Positions 52,401 through 59,983 of a DNA stretch of 64,000 nucleotides are shown piece by piece. The position numbers were made by a program, and so were the translations under genes. The number at the start of each line of letters is the position of its first letter. Positions within the stretch are counted from its first letter, which is position 1. The notes under the pieces were generated by a model. That model saw only the letters and a program-made list of their open reading frames with translations. It was not told where the DNA came from and made no database searches. Source of the stretch: JABCZZ01 sp964454545 (GTDB lineage Bacteria; Pseudomonadota; Alphaproteobacteria; Rickettsiales; JABCZZ01); NCBI GenBank assembly GCA_964454545.1, contig CAYVTI010000007.1:8454-72453 (forward strand), read 5' to 3'.

Positions 52401-54215
52401 ATGCAACAGATACAGGTAGACCGTTCCCGTGACAGCAGGCTCACCCACTTCGGCAAGGCGACCTTACAGGACAGGTATCTGCTCGAGGGCGAGAGCTTCC
52501 AGGACATGTTTGCCCGCGTTGCAAAGCATTACGCGGATGATTCCCTTCATGCGCAGCGCCTTTACGATTACATGAGCAAGCTGTGGTTCATGCCGGCAAC
52601 GCCGATTCTCTCCAACGGTGGCAGCAATCGCGGCCTGCCGATTTCCTGCTTCCTGAATGAAACGCAGGACAGTCTGGAAGGCATCGTCAATTTGTGGAAC
52701 GAAAATGTCTGGCTTGCTGCGCGTGGCGGCGGCATCGGCAGCTACTGGGGCAACCTGCGCTCCATCGGCGAAAAAGTGCGTGGCAACGGCAAGACTTCCG
52801 GCGTGGTTCCCTTCATGCGCGTCCAGGATTCGCTCACCCTTGCCATTTCGCAGGGGAGCCTGCGCCGTGGCAGTTCTGCGGTGTATATGCCGGTTGATCA
52901 CCCGGAAATCGAAGAATTCATCGACATCCGCCGCCCGACTGGCGGCGATCCGAACCGCAAGGCGCTCAACATCCATCACGGCGTCGCCATTCCGGATGCT
53001 TTCATGAAGGCGGTGGAAAACGACGAGAAGTGGGATCTGGTAAGCCCCAAGACCAAGCAGGTTATCTCTACCGTGAAAGCACGCGATCTCTGGATCAAAC
53101 TGCTCACGGCGCGTGTCGAAACCGGCGAGCCATATCTGCTGTTCATCGATAACGTTAACCGCGGCATACCACAGCACCATAAGGAGCTTGGCCTCCTGGT
53201 AAAAACGTCCAACCTCTGCAGCGAAATCACGCTGCCCACGGGGCCCGATCACCTTGGCAAGGAGCGCACCGCTGTCTGCTGCCTGTCCTCTCTCAACCTC
53301 GAAACTTATGATGAATGGGCGGGAGATGCGCAGTTCATCGGGGATGTCATGCGCTTTCTCGACAACGTGCTCGAAGATTTCATCCAGACGGCGCCTCCCT
53401 CCATGGCGCGCGCTGCCTACTCGGCGATGCGTGAACGCAGCGTTGGTCTGGGCGTCATGGGCTTCCATTCCTACCTTCAGAGCAAGATGATCCCCTTTGA
53501 GTCGGTTATCTCCAAAGTGCTCAATAAGAAGGTATTCGCGCATATCCGCGCTGCGGTTGACACCGCTTCCAGAAAGCTGGCGGAAGAACGCGGCGCATGC
53601 CCGGACGCGGCGGAAGTCAACGTCATGGAACGCTTCAGCAATAAACTCGCCATCGCTCCGACGGCTTCCATCTCGATCATCGCCGGCAACTCTTCCCCGG
53701 GCATTGAACCTTATGCCGCCAACAGCTTCACCCAGAAAACCCTTTCCGGATCGTTCAACGTCCGCAACAAGCACCTGATCAAAATCCTCGAAGAATACGG
53801 GATGAACAACGAGGATGTCTGGAGTTCCATTTCCTCGCATGAGGGATCGGTAGCGCATCTTGATTTCCTGAGCGACGACGAGAAAATGGTATTCCGCACC
53901 GCGCCGGAAATCGATCAGCGCTGGATACTGGAACATGCCGCCGACCGCACGCCGTTTATCTGTCAGGCGCAATCGGTGAATCTTTTCCTTTCGCCCGACA
54001 TTCACAAGCGTGATCTGCACCTGCTGCATTTCAATGCATGGAAGAAAGGCGTGAAAAGCCTTTATTATTGTCGCTCCACCTCGATGCAGCGCGCGGAAAA
54101 GGTGTCGCATAAAGTGGCGAGCAACGGCCTCCAGCTGGAAATGTCGCTCGTGAAGAAACAGGCTCCCGTCATGTACAAATCGGATCAATACGAGGAATGC
54201 CTCGCCTGCCAGTAA
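52401..54215 (+). CDS. nrdA: Ribonucleoside-diphosphate reductase, class Ia alpha subunit
   Basis: NrdA holds the active site that reduces NDPs to dNDPs. From ATG 52401 (AGGGAG upstream) it is 604 aa, a short form lacking the ATP cone. Active-site residues are visible: the redox cysteines ISCFLNETQDS and VCCLSSLNL, the NLCSE triad (Asn-Cys-Glu), and the C-terminal CLACQ pair used for reduction by thioredoxin. The in-frame ORF to 52302 lies in the promoter and is rejected. Without an ATP cone the enzyme may lack allosteric activity control, so transcriptional control by NrdR may matter more. Confidence 0.96.
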   Translation: MQQIQVDRSRDSRLTHFGKATLQDRYLLEGESFQDMFARVAKHYADDSLHAQRLYDYMSKLWFMPATPILSNGGSNRGLPISCFLNETQDSLEGIVNLWNENVWLAARGGGIGSYWGNLRSIGEKVRGNGKTSGVVPFMRVQDSLTLAISQGSLRRGSSAVYMPVDHPEIEEFIDIRRPTGGDPNRKALNIHHGVAIPDAFMKAVENDEKWDLVSPKTKQVISTVKARDLWIKLLTARVETGEPYLLFIDNVNRGIPQHHKELGLLVKTSNLCSEITLPTGPDHLGKERTAVCCLSSLNLETYDEWAGDAQFIGDVMRFLDNVLEDFIQTAPPSMARAAYSAMRERSVGLGVMGFHSYLQSKMIPFESVISKVLNKKVFAHIRAAVDTASRKLAEERGACPDAAEVNVMERFSNKLAIAPTASISIIAGNSSPGIEPYAANSFTQKTLSGSFNVRNKHLIKILEEYGMNNEDVWSSISSHEGSVAHLDFLSDDEKMVFRTAPEIDQRWILEHAADRTPFICQAQSVNLFLSPDIHKRDLHLLHFNAWKKGVKSLYYCRSTSMQRAEKVSHKVASNGLQLEMSLVKKQAPVMYKSDQYEECLACQ

Positions 54216-54273
54216 ACGTAAACGATTAGATATAAGATTTCAGTAACATCAGTAACAACAGAGGGAATTCGCT

Positions 54274-54672
54274 ATGGCAACCATACTCGCACAGGAATCG
54301 GGGGAAAGGGTTTTTACCCGCTGGGAGCATCGGGTCTCTGGGTGGTTTTCCAGTCCGCATGAACTGGAAGAAAGGCCGGGCGTTTTCATCATCGCCACGA
54401 AGGATTTCAACCAGCCCTTCGTTCTTGACGTGAGTGAATCGGAAAATGTGAGGTTTTGTGTGTTAAACCATGAGCGCCGCACGTTATGGCGGCGCAATGC
54501 CCTGGGCGGCATACTCTATGCCGCGATTTACACCGAAGACGCTGAGTCGCCTTTCCTGAGCGAGTTCCAGCGCAAGAACATCGAGCAGCATATCAGGAAA
54601 TTGGAACAGCCGGTTTTTGGTGCAGACGATCTTTTCTCTGGTCCCCAGAAAGAAAATTTCCCCCAGGTATAA
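54274..54672 (+). CDS. Hypothetical protein between nrdA and nrdB
   Basis: I do not recognise this 132-aa protein. It is soluble, with no signal peptide or helix in the membrane, and no cysteine pair to suggest a glutaredoxin. Conserved-looking blocks are FTRWEHRVSGWFSSPHE and VRFCVLNHERRTLWRR. It begins 58 nt after nrdA with GAGGGAA before ATG 54274 and ends 32 nt before nrdB, so it is part of the ribonucleotide-reductase operon and presumably under the same NrdR control. Confidence 0.75.
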   Translation: MATILAQESGERVFTRWEHRVSGWFSSPHELEERPGVFIIATKDFNQPFVLDVSESENVRFCVLNHERRTLWRRNALGGILYAAIYTEDAESPFLSEFQRKNIEQHIRKLEQPVFGADDLFSGPQKENFPQV

Positions 54673-54704
54673 AACAATAAAAACAATAAACTTCCGGAGA
54701 ATCT

Positions 54705-55664
54705 ATGTCCTTACTCGACGCGCCACATATCTACAAACCGTTTTCCTACCCCTGGGCCTATGAAGCGTGGCTGATGCAGCAGCGCATCCACTGGCTGCCG
54801 GAGGAAGTGCCGCTCGCGGACGATGTGAAGGACTGGAAGACCACGTTGAAGCCCGAGGAAAAACACCTGCTTACCCAGATTTTCCGTTTCTTCACCCAGT
54901 CGGACATCGAGGTCAACAACTGCTACATGAAGCATTACGCGAAGGTGTTCAAGCCCACCGAAGTGCAGATGATGCTGGCAGCGTTTTCCAATATGGAAAC
55001 GATCCATATCGCGGCCTATTCGCATCTGATGGATACGCTCGGCCTGCCGGACGACGAATACCAGGCATTCCTTAAATATAAGGAAATGAAAGATAAATAT
55101 GACTACATGCAGCAATTCGATGTGAGCAGCAATGCTTCCATAGCGCGCACGCTGGCGGCGTTCGGCGCGTTTACCGAAGGGCTGCAGCTGTTCGCTTCGT
55201 TTGCCATCCTGCTCAACTTCCAGCGTTTCGGCAAGATGCGCGGCATGGGGCAGATCATCGCCTGGTCGGCGCGTGATGAAACCCTGCACACCGAGTCCAT
55301 CATCCGGTTGTTTAAAACATTCGTTTCCGAGAATCCGGAGATTGAGCATGAATCGCTGAAGAAAGATCTCTATAAGATTTGCAACACTATCGTGGGACTG
55401 GAAGATAACTTTATTCAGCTGGCGTTTGGGGTGGGGGGTATTGAAGGGCTGACCGCCGAGGAGGTGAAACTCTATATACGCTACATCGCCGATCGCCGCC
55501 TGATCCAGCTTGGGCTTGAGCCGCTCTATAAGGTCAGCAAGAACCCGCTGCTGTGGATGGATGAAATCCTCAATGGCGTCGAACATACCAACTTCTTCGA
55601 AAACCGCGTGACCGAGTATACCAAGGCGGCGACCACCGGCTCGTGGGAAGAGGCGTTTGCATGA
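54705..55664 (+). CDS. nrdB: Ribonucleoside-diphosphate reductase, class Ia beta subunit
   Basis: NrdB carries the di-iron centre and the tyrosyl radical. The 319-aa protein keeps the iron ligands and radical region: EEKHLLTQIFRFFTQSD, AFSNMETIHIAAYSHLMDTLG, FARDETLHTESI-like WSARDETLHTE, and LEDNFIQLAFG. The C-terminal tail EEAFA is short. It completes the nrdA-X-nrdB operon, and is followed by a palindromic repeat. Confidence 0.95.
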   Translation: MSLLDAPHIYKPFSYPWAYEAWLMQQRIHWLPEEVPLADDVKDWKTTLKPEEKHLLTQIFRFFTQSDIEVNNCYMKHYAKVFKPTEVQMMLAAFSNMETIHIAAYSHLMDTLGLPDDEYQAFLKYKEMKDKYDYMQQFDVSSNASIARTLAAFGAFTEGLQLFASFAILLNFQRFGKMRGMGQIIAWSARDETLHTESIIRLFKTFVSENPEIEHESLKKDLYKICNTIVGLEDNFIQLAFGVGGIEGLTAEEVKLYIRYIADRRLIQLGLEPLYKVSKNPLLWMDEILNGVEHTNFFENRVTEYTKAATTGSWEEAFA

Positions 55665-55672
55665 TTTGCTTC

Positions 55673-55774
55673 GTCATTGCGAGCGCAACGAAGCAATCCA
55701 ACCTTCGAACTTGAACGACATTTGGATATTTTCCGGATTGCCGCGTCGGAACCTGCGGTCTTTCTCGCAATGAC
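55673..55774. repeat. Palindromic interspersed repeat (REP/MITE-like)
   Basis: Perfect 11-bp terminal inverted repeats GTCATTGCGAG (55673-55683) and CTCGCAATGAC (55764-55774), with an inner CAATCC/GGATTG pair. This type of ~100-bp CATTGCGAG element is common as a dispersed repeat in proteobacteria. It lies between nrdB and the GrpB gene, and its right end touches the next possible start codon. Confidence 0.8.
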
Positions 55775-55789
55775 ATGAGATACCTGCGT

Positions 55790-56320
55790 ATGCCGGACTC
55801 CATCTCCATAGAATCTTATAGTCCGCAATGGCCTGAGTTTTTTGAGCAGGAGAAACGACAGTTACAAAATCTTCTGAATGATGACAATATTACTTCCATA
55901 GAGCATATCGGCAGCACCGCCGTTTACGGTTTGTCCGCCAAGCCGATCATAGACATCATGATACTCGTGCGGTCGTTTGAGAAAGCGAAATTAAATTATA
56001 TTCCTCTGCTTGAACGATTGGAATACGTGTATTGGGACGAAGACCCCAAAGCGGAACACAGGATGTTTTTTGTCAAAGGCATGCCGCCGTACGGTGAAAG
56101 GCGCACGCACCATATCCATATCGTCCAGCACGACAACACCGAATTCACGGACAGGCTGAAATTCCGTGATCACCTGAAAACACATCCGAAAGATGCCAAG
56201 GCCTATGAAACATTAAAGATAGAATTATCAAAACGCTATCCCGAGGACAGAGAAGCCTATACATCTGCTAAATCTGAGTTTATAAGGACTGTTATGAAGA
56301 ACATTGAGAGGGGTTTATGA
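55790..56320 (+). CDS. GrpB family (UPF0157) nucleotidyltransferase-like protein
   Basis: The protein (about 176 aa) has the GrpB signature: SPQWPEFFEQEK, HIGSTAVYGLSAKPIIDIMI and HRMFFVKG...HHIHIVQ. GrpB proteins have a nucleotidyltransferase-like fold and unclear substrate. An ATG at 55775 would begin immediately after the repeat's terminal inverted repeat; I prefer 55790 (MPDSISIESY), but neither has a clear ribosome-binding site. Its stop overlaps the next start (ATGA). Confidence 0.82.
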   Translation: MPDSISIESYSPQWPEFFEQEKRQLQNLLNDDNITSIEHIGSTAVYGLSAKPIIDIMILVRSFEKAKLNYIPLLERLEYVYWDEDPKAEHRMFFVKGMPPYGERRTHHIHIVQHDNTEFTDRLKFRDHLKTHPKDAKAYETLKIELSKRYPEDREAYTSAKSEFIRTVMKNIERGL

Positions 56321-57291
56321 AACAAAAAATTCTTATCTGCGGCGCGACCGGATTTGTCGGGCGCAATATGGTGGAATATTTCGCGCGCTCTGGTGAATAT
56401 GATGTCCATGCCGTGCGCTTCAACCGTCCGGAATATGCCTGCGAGGGCGTCACCTGGCACAAGGCGGATTTGCGTAACCCGCAGGAAGTGGATCGCCTGC
56501 TGAATGGCGTCGACGTGATTGTGCAGGCGGCGGCGACTACGTCCGGCGCGAAGGACATCGTCACGCGCCCCTATATCCATGTGACCGACAATGCCGTCAT
56601 GAATTCCTACCTGTTCCGCTCGGCGTTCGAGCACAAGGTAAAGCATGTAGTATTTTTCAGCTGCACGGTGATGTACCCGTCGAGCGATAAGGCGCTCACG
56701 GAAAGCGATTTTGACGCCAACACGCCGTTGCACCCGCGTTATTTCGGCGTTGGCAATACCAAGATCTATATCGAGAAAATGTGTGAATTTTTCGCTGGCA
56801 TCAGCGACACGAAATTCACCGCCATCCGCCATTCCAATATTTACGGCGCGCATGACAAGTTCGATCTGGAGCGTAGCCATGTGTTCGGCGCGACCGTCAC
56901 CAAGGTGATGACTGCGAAAGATTCGATCACGGTATGGGGAACGGGTGAAGAAGAACGCGACCTGCTGCACGTGAACGATCTCACGCACTTTGTGGAGCTT
57001 GCCATTAAAAAGCAGCCGGAAAGATACCGTCTCTATAATTGCGGTCTCGGCAAGGCGGTTTCGATCAAGGATCTGGTGAATAAGATTGTCGCTGCGTCAG
57101 GCAAGAAGCTTGACATAAAACACGATCTGTCCCAGCCGACTATCAAGACAAGCCTTTTCCTCGACTGCAGTCTTGCGAAGGCGGAACTGGGGTGGAAACC
57201 GGAAGTGAATCTGGATAATGGCATTAAGGACACCATCGCGTGGTGGCGTGAAAACATCGATCCCGGCACCTTGAAACTGAAAGCCGCCTGA
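56317..57291 (+). CDS. NAD-dependent epimerase/dehydratase
   Basis: The 324-aa extended SDR has the Rossmann start ILICGATGFVGRNMVEYF and family blocks VIVQAAATTSGAKD, NSYLFRSAFEHKVKHVVFFS, and RHSNIYGAHDKFD. The active-site segment reads RYFGVGNTKIYIEK, in which the usual YxxxK spacing is altered. It resembles GDP-fucose-synthase-like sugar epimerases, but the substrate is unknown. It overlaps grpB by 4 nt. Confidence 0.82.
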   Translation: MKQKILICGATGFVGRNMVEYFARSGEYDVHAVRFNRPEYACEGVTWHKADLRNPQEVDRLLNGVDVIVQAAATTSGAKDIVTRPYIHVTDNAVMNSYLFRSAFEHKVKHVVFFSCTVMYPSSDKALTESDFDANTPLHPRYFGVGNTKIYIEKMCEFFAGISDTKFTAIRHSNIYGAHDKFDLERSHVFGATVTKVMTAKDSITVWGTGEEERDLLHVNDLTHFVELAIKKQPERYRLYNCGLGKAVSIKDLVNKIVAASGKKLDIKHDLSQPTIKTSLFLDCSLAKAELGWKPEVNLDNGIKDTIAWWRENIDPGTLKLKAA

Positions 57292-57370
57292 GATAGCGCG
57301 GCTCAAGTTGCGAGGCGACACGGGGAGAAGGGGACGAACTATGCTCGCCCCCTTACAAGCATCATATGTT

Positions 57371-57667
57371 TTAATGTATCGGTATCACGATGTTGAGCGA
57401 TGATGGCGGCGGTTCCACGATAACAGGCTGCGGCGCCACCACGACCGGCCCTGGTACGGCATATGCCGGATACTCCATATAGTAATTGTCGCGGTAGACA
57501 TGGCGATGGTGATGCCATTCCCTCTCCTCTCGCTCGTGGCGTTCCCAGCCGCGTTCGTGATGATGTCCTTCGTCACGGTCGTCATCATGATCATGGGCCG
57601 AAACAGTCACTGGCGCAAACGGAACGAGAACCGTCGCAAGTAGACTATAGAACAGATATTTACGCAT
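57371..57667 (-). CDS. Secreted His/Asp-rich, Pro-rich small protein (paralogue 1)
   Basis: The 98-aa protein has a signal peptide (about 1-24, ending TVSAHD), a His/Asp/Glu/Arg-rich segment (HDHDDDRDEGHHHERGWERH) and a Pro/Val/Tyr-rich tail (GPVVVAPQPVIVEPPP). A strong AAGGAGG lies 5 nt before ATG 57667; the longer ORF start is in the spacer and is rejected. It is a tandem paralogue of the gene at 57750-58058. Metal binding is possible but unproven. Confidence 0.8.
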   Translation of the reverse strand: MRKYLFYSLLATVLVPFAPVTVSAHDHDDDRDEGHHHERGWERHEREEREWHHHRHVYRDNYYMEYPAYAVPGPVVVAPQPVIVEPPPSSLNIVIPIH

Positions 57668-57727
57668 AAAACCTCCTTGTTGAATATTCCTTATATACCT
57701 TATACGGGCGTCAGAACAACTACTCTT

Positions 57728-57745
57728 CATTACAAATACGCAATG
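57728..57745. promoter_or_regulatory. Shared 18-bp element, copy 1
   Basis: CATTACAAATACGCAATG, 61 bp upstream of ATG 57667. An identical copy lies at 58133-58150. The ends have inverted symmetry (CATT.C/G.AATG), as for an operator. It may instead be the trace of a tandem duplication. Confidence 0.5.
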
Positions 57746-57749
57746 TCGG

Positions 57750-58058
57750 TTAGTGTCCAAATCCAAAATTTAGGGAAAATACAGGCGGTGCATAATACAC
57801 CGGCGGGGGTGCATAATATACCGGCGGCGGCGTTACAACGACCGGTGCGGGATAGTATCCATAATATACCGGAGCCGGAGCGGGCGCTATCCCGTATACA
57901 TACGGACTTTCATGCCAGTAATGATGGTGATACCATTCCCTTTCCTCATGCCATCTGTGCTCGCGCCAGTCATCATCGTCATCATGGGCGGATGCGGCAA
58001 CCGGAATGAGGGGTATCAGAACCGCTGCCAACAGAGTGAATAAAATAGGATAACGCAT
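57750..58058 (-). CDS. Secreted Asp/His/Pro/Tyr-rich small protein (paralogue 2)
   Basis: The 102-aa protein has a signal peptide (about 1-25, ending AASAHD), an acidic/His block (HDDDDDWREHRWHEEREWYHHH) and a Pro/Tyr/Val-rich tail with PPPVYYAPP repeats. It resembles the gene at 57371-57667 in both leader and organisation, so a tandem duplication with later divergence is likely. AGGAGG precedes ATG 58058. Confidence 0.8.
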   Translation of the reverse strand: MRYPILFTLLAAVLIPLIPVAASAHDDDDDWREHRWHEEREWYHHHYWHESPYVYGIAPAPAPVYYGYYPAPVVVTPPPVYYAPPPVYYAPPVFSLNFGFGH

Positions 58059-58132
58059 AATAACCTCCTGTATAAGTCTACACTAATTACCCTGCTTATA
58101 CACCATGCATGATTAACGGAATAATTCCTGCC

Positions 58133-58150
58133 CATTACAAATACGCAATG
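58133..58150. promoter_or_regulatory. Shared 18-bp element, copy 2
   Basis: Identical to 57728-57745 and 75 bp upstream of ATG 58058. Both genes therefore carry the same putative operator upstream. Confidence 0.5.
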
Positions 58151-58206
58151 AAGCATATGTGCAGGATAAGTAATATCCCGAAGAATATCAGGAACTGATA
58201 AATGGG

Positions 58207-59691
58207 CTAACTATTGCCGGACTGCTGCATCGTCTGGGCAGGGTCAGGACTTAAGGCGATTTTATCAACAAAGCTCATGGAGCCGGGCTGCATCGTGCCG
58301 AGCATCTGGCTGGAAGAATTCTTAAATTCCTGTGGCTCGCGCAATTCCGTTTTCACTGTCTTGACCGGCTTATTATGAGTTGCCTGTGCAGGAGAGGGAG
58401 CGTTTTCAACGACGCCTTGAGCGGGATCATCCAAGGCAATATTATGATACCGGTATAAATCAGTCGTAAGCCGGGTATAGATATTGCCGAAAGTCAGCTT
58501 TCTCTCATCCCCTATATCTTTATTTAATAGCGCCGCTGATTCGGCGACGAGCTGTGGAAGCTTTTCATGCGGCATGCGCGCAAGAAAATCATGCGTGTAG
58601 GCAAATACTTCCTCTGTATCAAGCTGTTTGCTGCCAAATGGAGCTAACAGGCGGGTCACAAATCCGCCCATGAAAATGCCTCCGCCCAATGCGCCCAGAG
58701 GCTTGTCTTTTTTCAGGTTGCCGTAGGCCAGCGTGCCGGCGGCGCTCATTTCTATAAGCGAACTGGCGCGGAAGAAATATTTTTCCCGTATCCTATCCAG
58801 AACGCTTTTAGGCTTCGGATCGTAAGGGTCTGGCGTTTTGGAGGCGAAGGCTACGGTTTTGCCGATCAGATACGTGGTGCCGCTGATGAGGTTGAATTTA
58901 TCGGGATTAAGGGAGGCTGTCGCCGCTGCGCCTATCCCGCCTTTCTTAAAAGCGTTCCCGACTTTCTTCCAGTGTTCGGGTTTCGCGGGAAAAACGAGTG
59001 CGAGCGAGCCGAGGACGCGCAGGCCGATTTCTCCCAGGCGCACGGAGTTTCTCCGCATGAATGCGTTGGCTCTTTGCCCGAGCGTTGGCGGCGGTTGCGT
59101 TTCTTTGGTGATTTCGGAATAGCTGATAGCGGTATCAGGCGGCGTGGCGTCTTCTGGCAGGGCAGAGCCCAGAAGCGCGTTCAGGTTTTCCTTCACGTGG
59201 AGAAGGCGGTACTTATCCTTTTCCTTCTGTCCTCCGAACAGGATATTTATCATGTTGGCGGCCAGGTTGAGAATTGCGAAAGCTCCCTGATCGGCGGAAT
59301 ATTTGGGACGGACAGGCCTCTCCGGAGTGGGCCTCGGCTCCTTGAATGCGGAGATAAGCTGCAGCACCTGGCCGACGTTGCTCATATTGCCGCGCAGCGA
59401 CCACCAGTTGATCTTGTGTTTCGGAGTGTTTAGTTCAATATTATAATCGGAAGCCTTAAGCGCTCCGGCAAGTTCTTCCTTGTTTTTCCCGCCGCGCGTA
59501 ATCAGGGTGAGGGTGTTATCTGCGGACGCTTCCGAGATGACCGTCTGTCCCAGTTTCTCGATCTGCCGCCTTACTTCCTCTTTTTTTTCCGGATCGCGGA
59601 TGTAAAAGAAAGTCATGTTTCCCTGTGAGACAGGGATGAATTCCACAGCCATGAGCGCAGAGTTGCTGTTGGTAATGTTGTAAAGGGCCAT
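58207..59691 (-). CDS. Lineage-specific protein, paralogue of the gene at 42313-43701
   Basis: The 494-aa product is unrecognised. It parallels the 462-aa protein at 42313: N-terminal alpha/beta part (LMAVEFIPVSQGNMTFFYI), a middle region of weakly hydrophobic helices, the shared blocks PDPYDPKPKSVLDRIREK, HEKLPQLVAESAALL and GNIYTRLTTDLYRYHNIAL, and a polar tail. A start in the ATG at 59691 is supported by its match to the paralogue. No neighbour gives a function. Members seem restricted to this lineage. Confidence 0.75.
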   Translation of the reverse strand: MALYNITNSNSALMAVEFIPVSQGNMTFFYIRDPEKKEEVRRQIEKLGQTVISEASADNTLTLITRGGKNKEELAGALKASDYNIELNTPKHKINWWSLRGNMSNVGQVLQLISAFKEPRPTPERPVRPKYSADQGAFAILNLAANMINILFGGQKEKDKYRLLHVKENLNALLGSALPEDATPPDTAISYSEITKETQPPPTLGQRANAFMRRNSVRLGEIGLRVLGSLALVFPAKPEHWKKVGNAFKKGGIGAAATASLNPDKFNLISGTTYLIGKTVAFASKTPDPYDPKPKSVLDRIREKYFFRASSLIEMSAAGTLAYGNLKKDKPLGALGGGIFMGGFVTRLLAPFGSKQLDTEEVFAYTHDFLARMPHEKLPQLVAESAALLNKDIGDERKLTFGNIYTRLTTDLYRYHNIALDDPAQGVVENAPSPAQATHNKPVKTVKTELREPQEFKNSSSQMLGTMQPGSMSFVDKIALSPDPAQTMQQSGNS

Positions 59692-59909
59692 AGCTGTTAC
59701 GAATAATGCATTTTTTCAGTTTAGCATTGGGGCGGGGGTTTTTCTATAAAAGAGGGGATATGTCATTAAAATTTAACAGAATTGCAATAATCTTACGGAA
59801 TTGGTTCCATCCTGCCATATGCAGGTGCAATATACTGATAATCGTGGCTTAAATTATTACATTTGCATGACAGCGTTTCGGTCAGCCTTACAGGCAAGTT
59901 GCATAAAGA
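59692..59909. other. Spacer between the paralogue and the ettA leader array
   Basis: About 220 nt, AT-rich, with no gene I can support. It should contain divergent promoters for 59691 (-) and ettA (+), but I see no strong match. Confidence 0.4.
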
Positions 59910-59974
59910 GGTTTCAGGTGTTAGGTGTTCAGGTGTCAGCCTCCTGCTGGCATCCGATCCCTGAACCCTGACAG
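59910..59974. repeat. Heptamer-unit inverted array in the ettA leader
   Basis: The left arm is GGTTTCA-GGTGTTA-GGTGTTCA-GGTGTCA (59910-59938). The right arm (59956-59974), on the other strand, reads CTGTCAGGGTTCAGGGATC. It ends immediately before the ettA start region, so the message would carry a hairpin at the ribosome-binding site. Confidence 0.65.
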
Positions 59975-59983
59975 TTGAAAATT

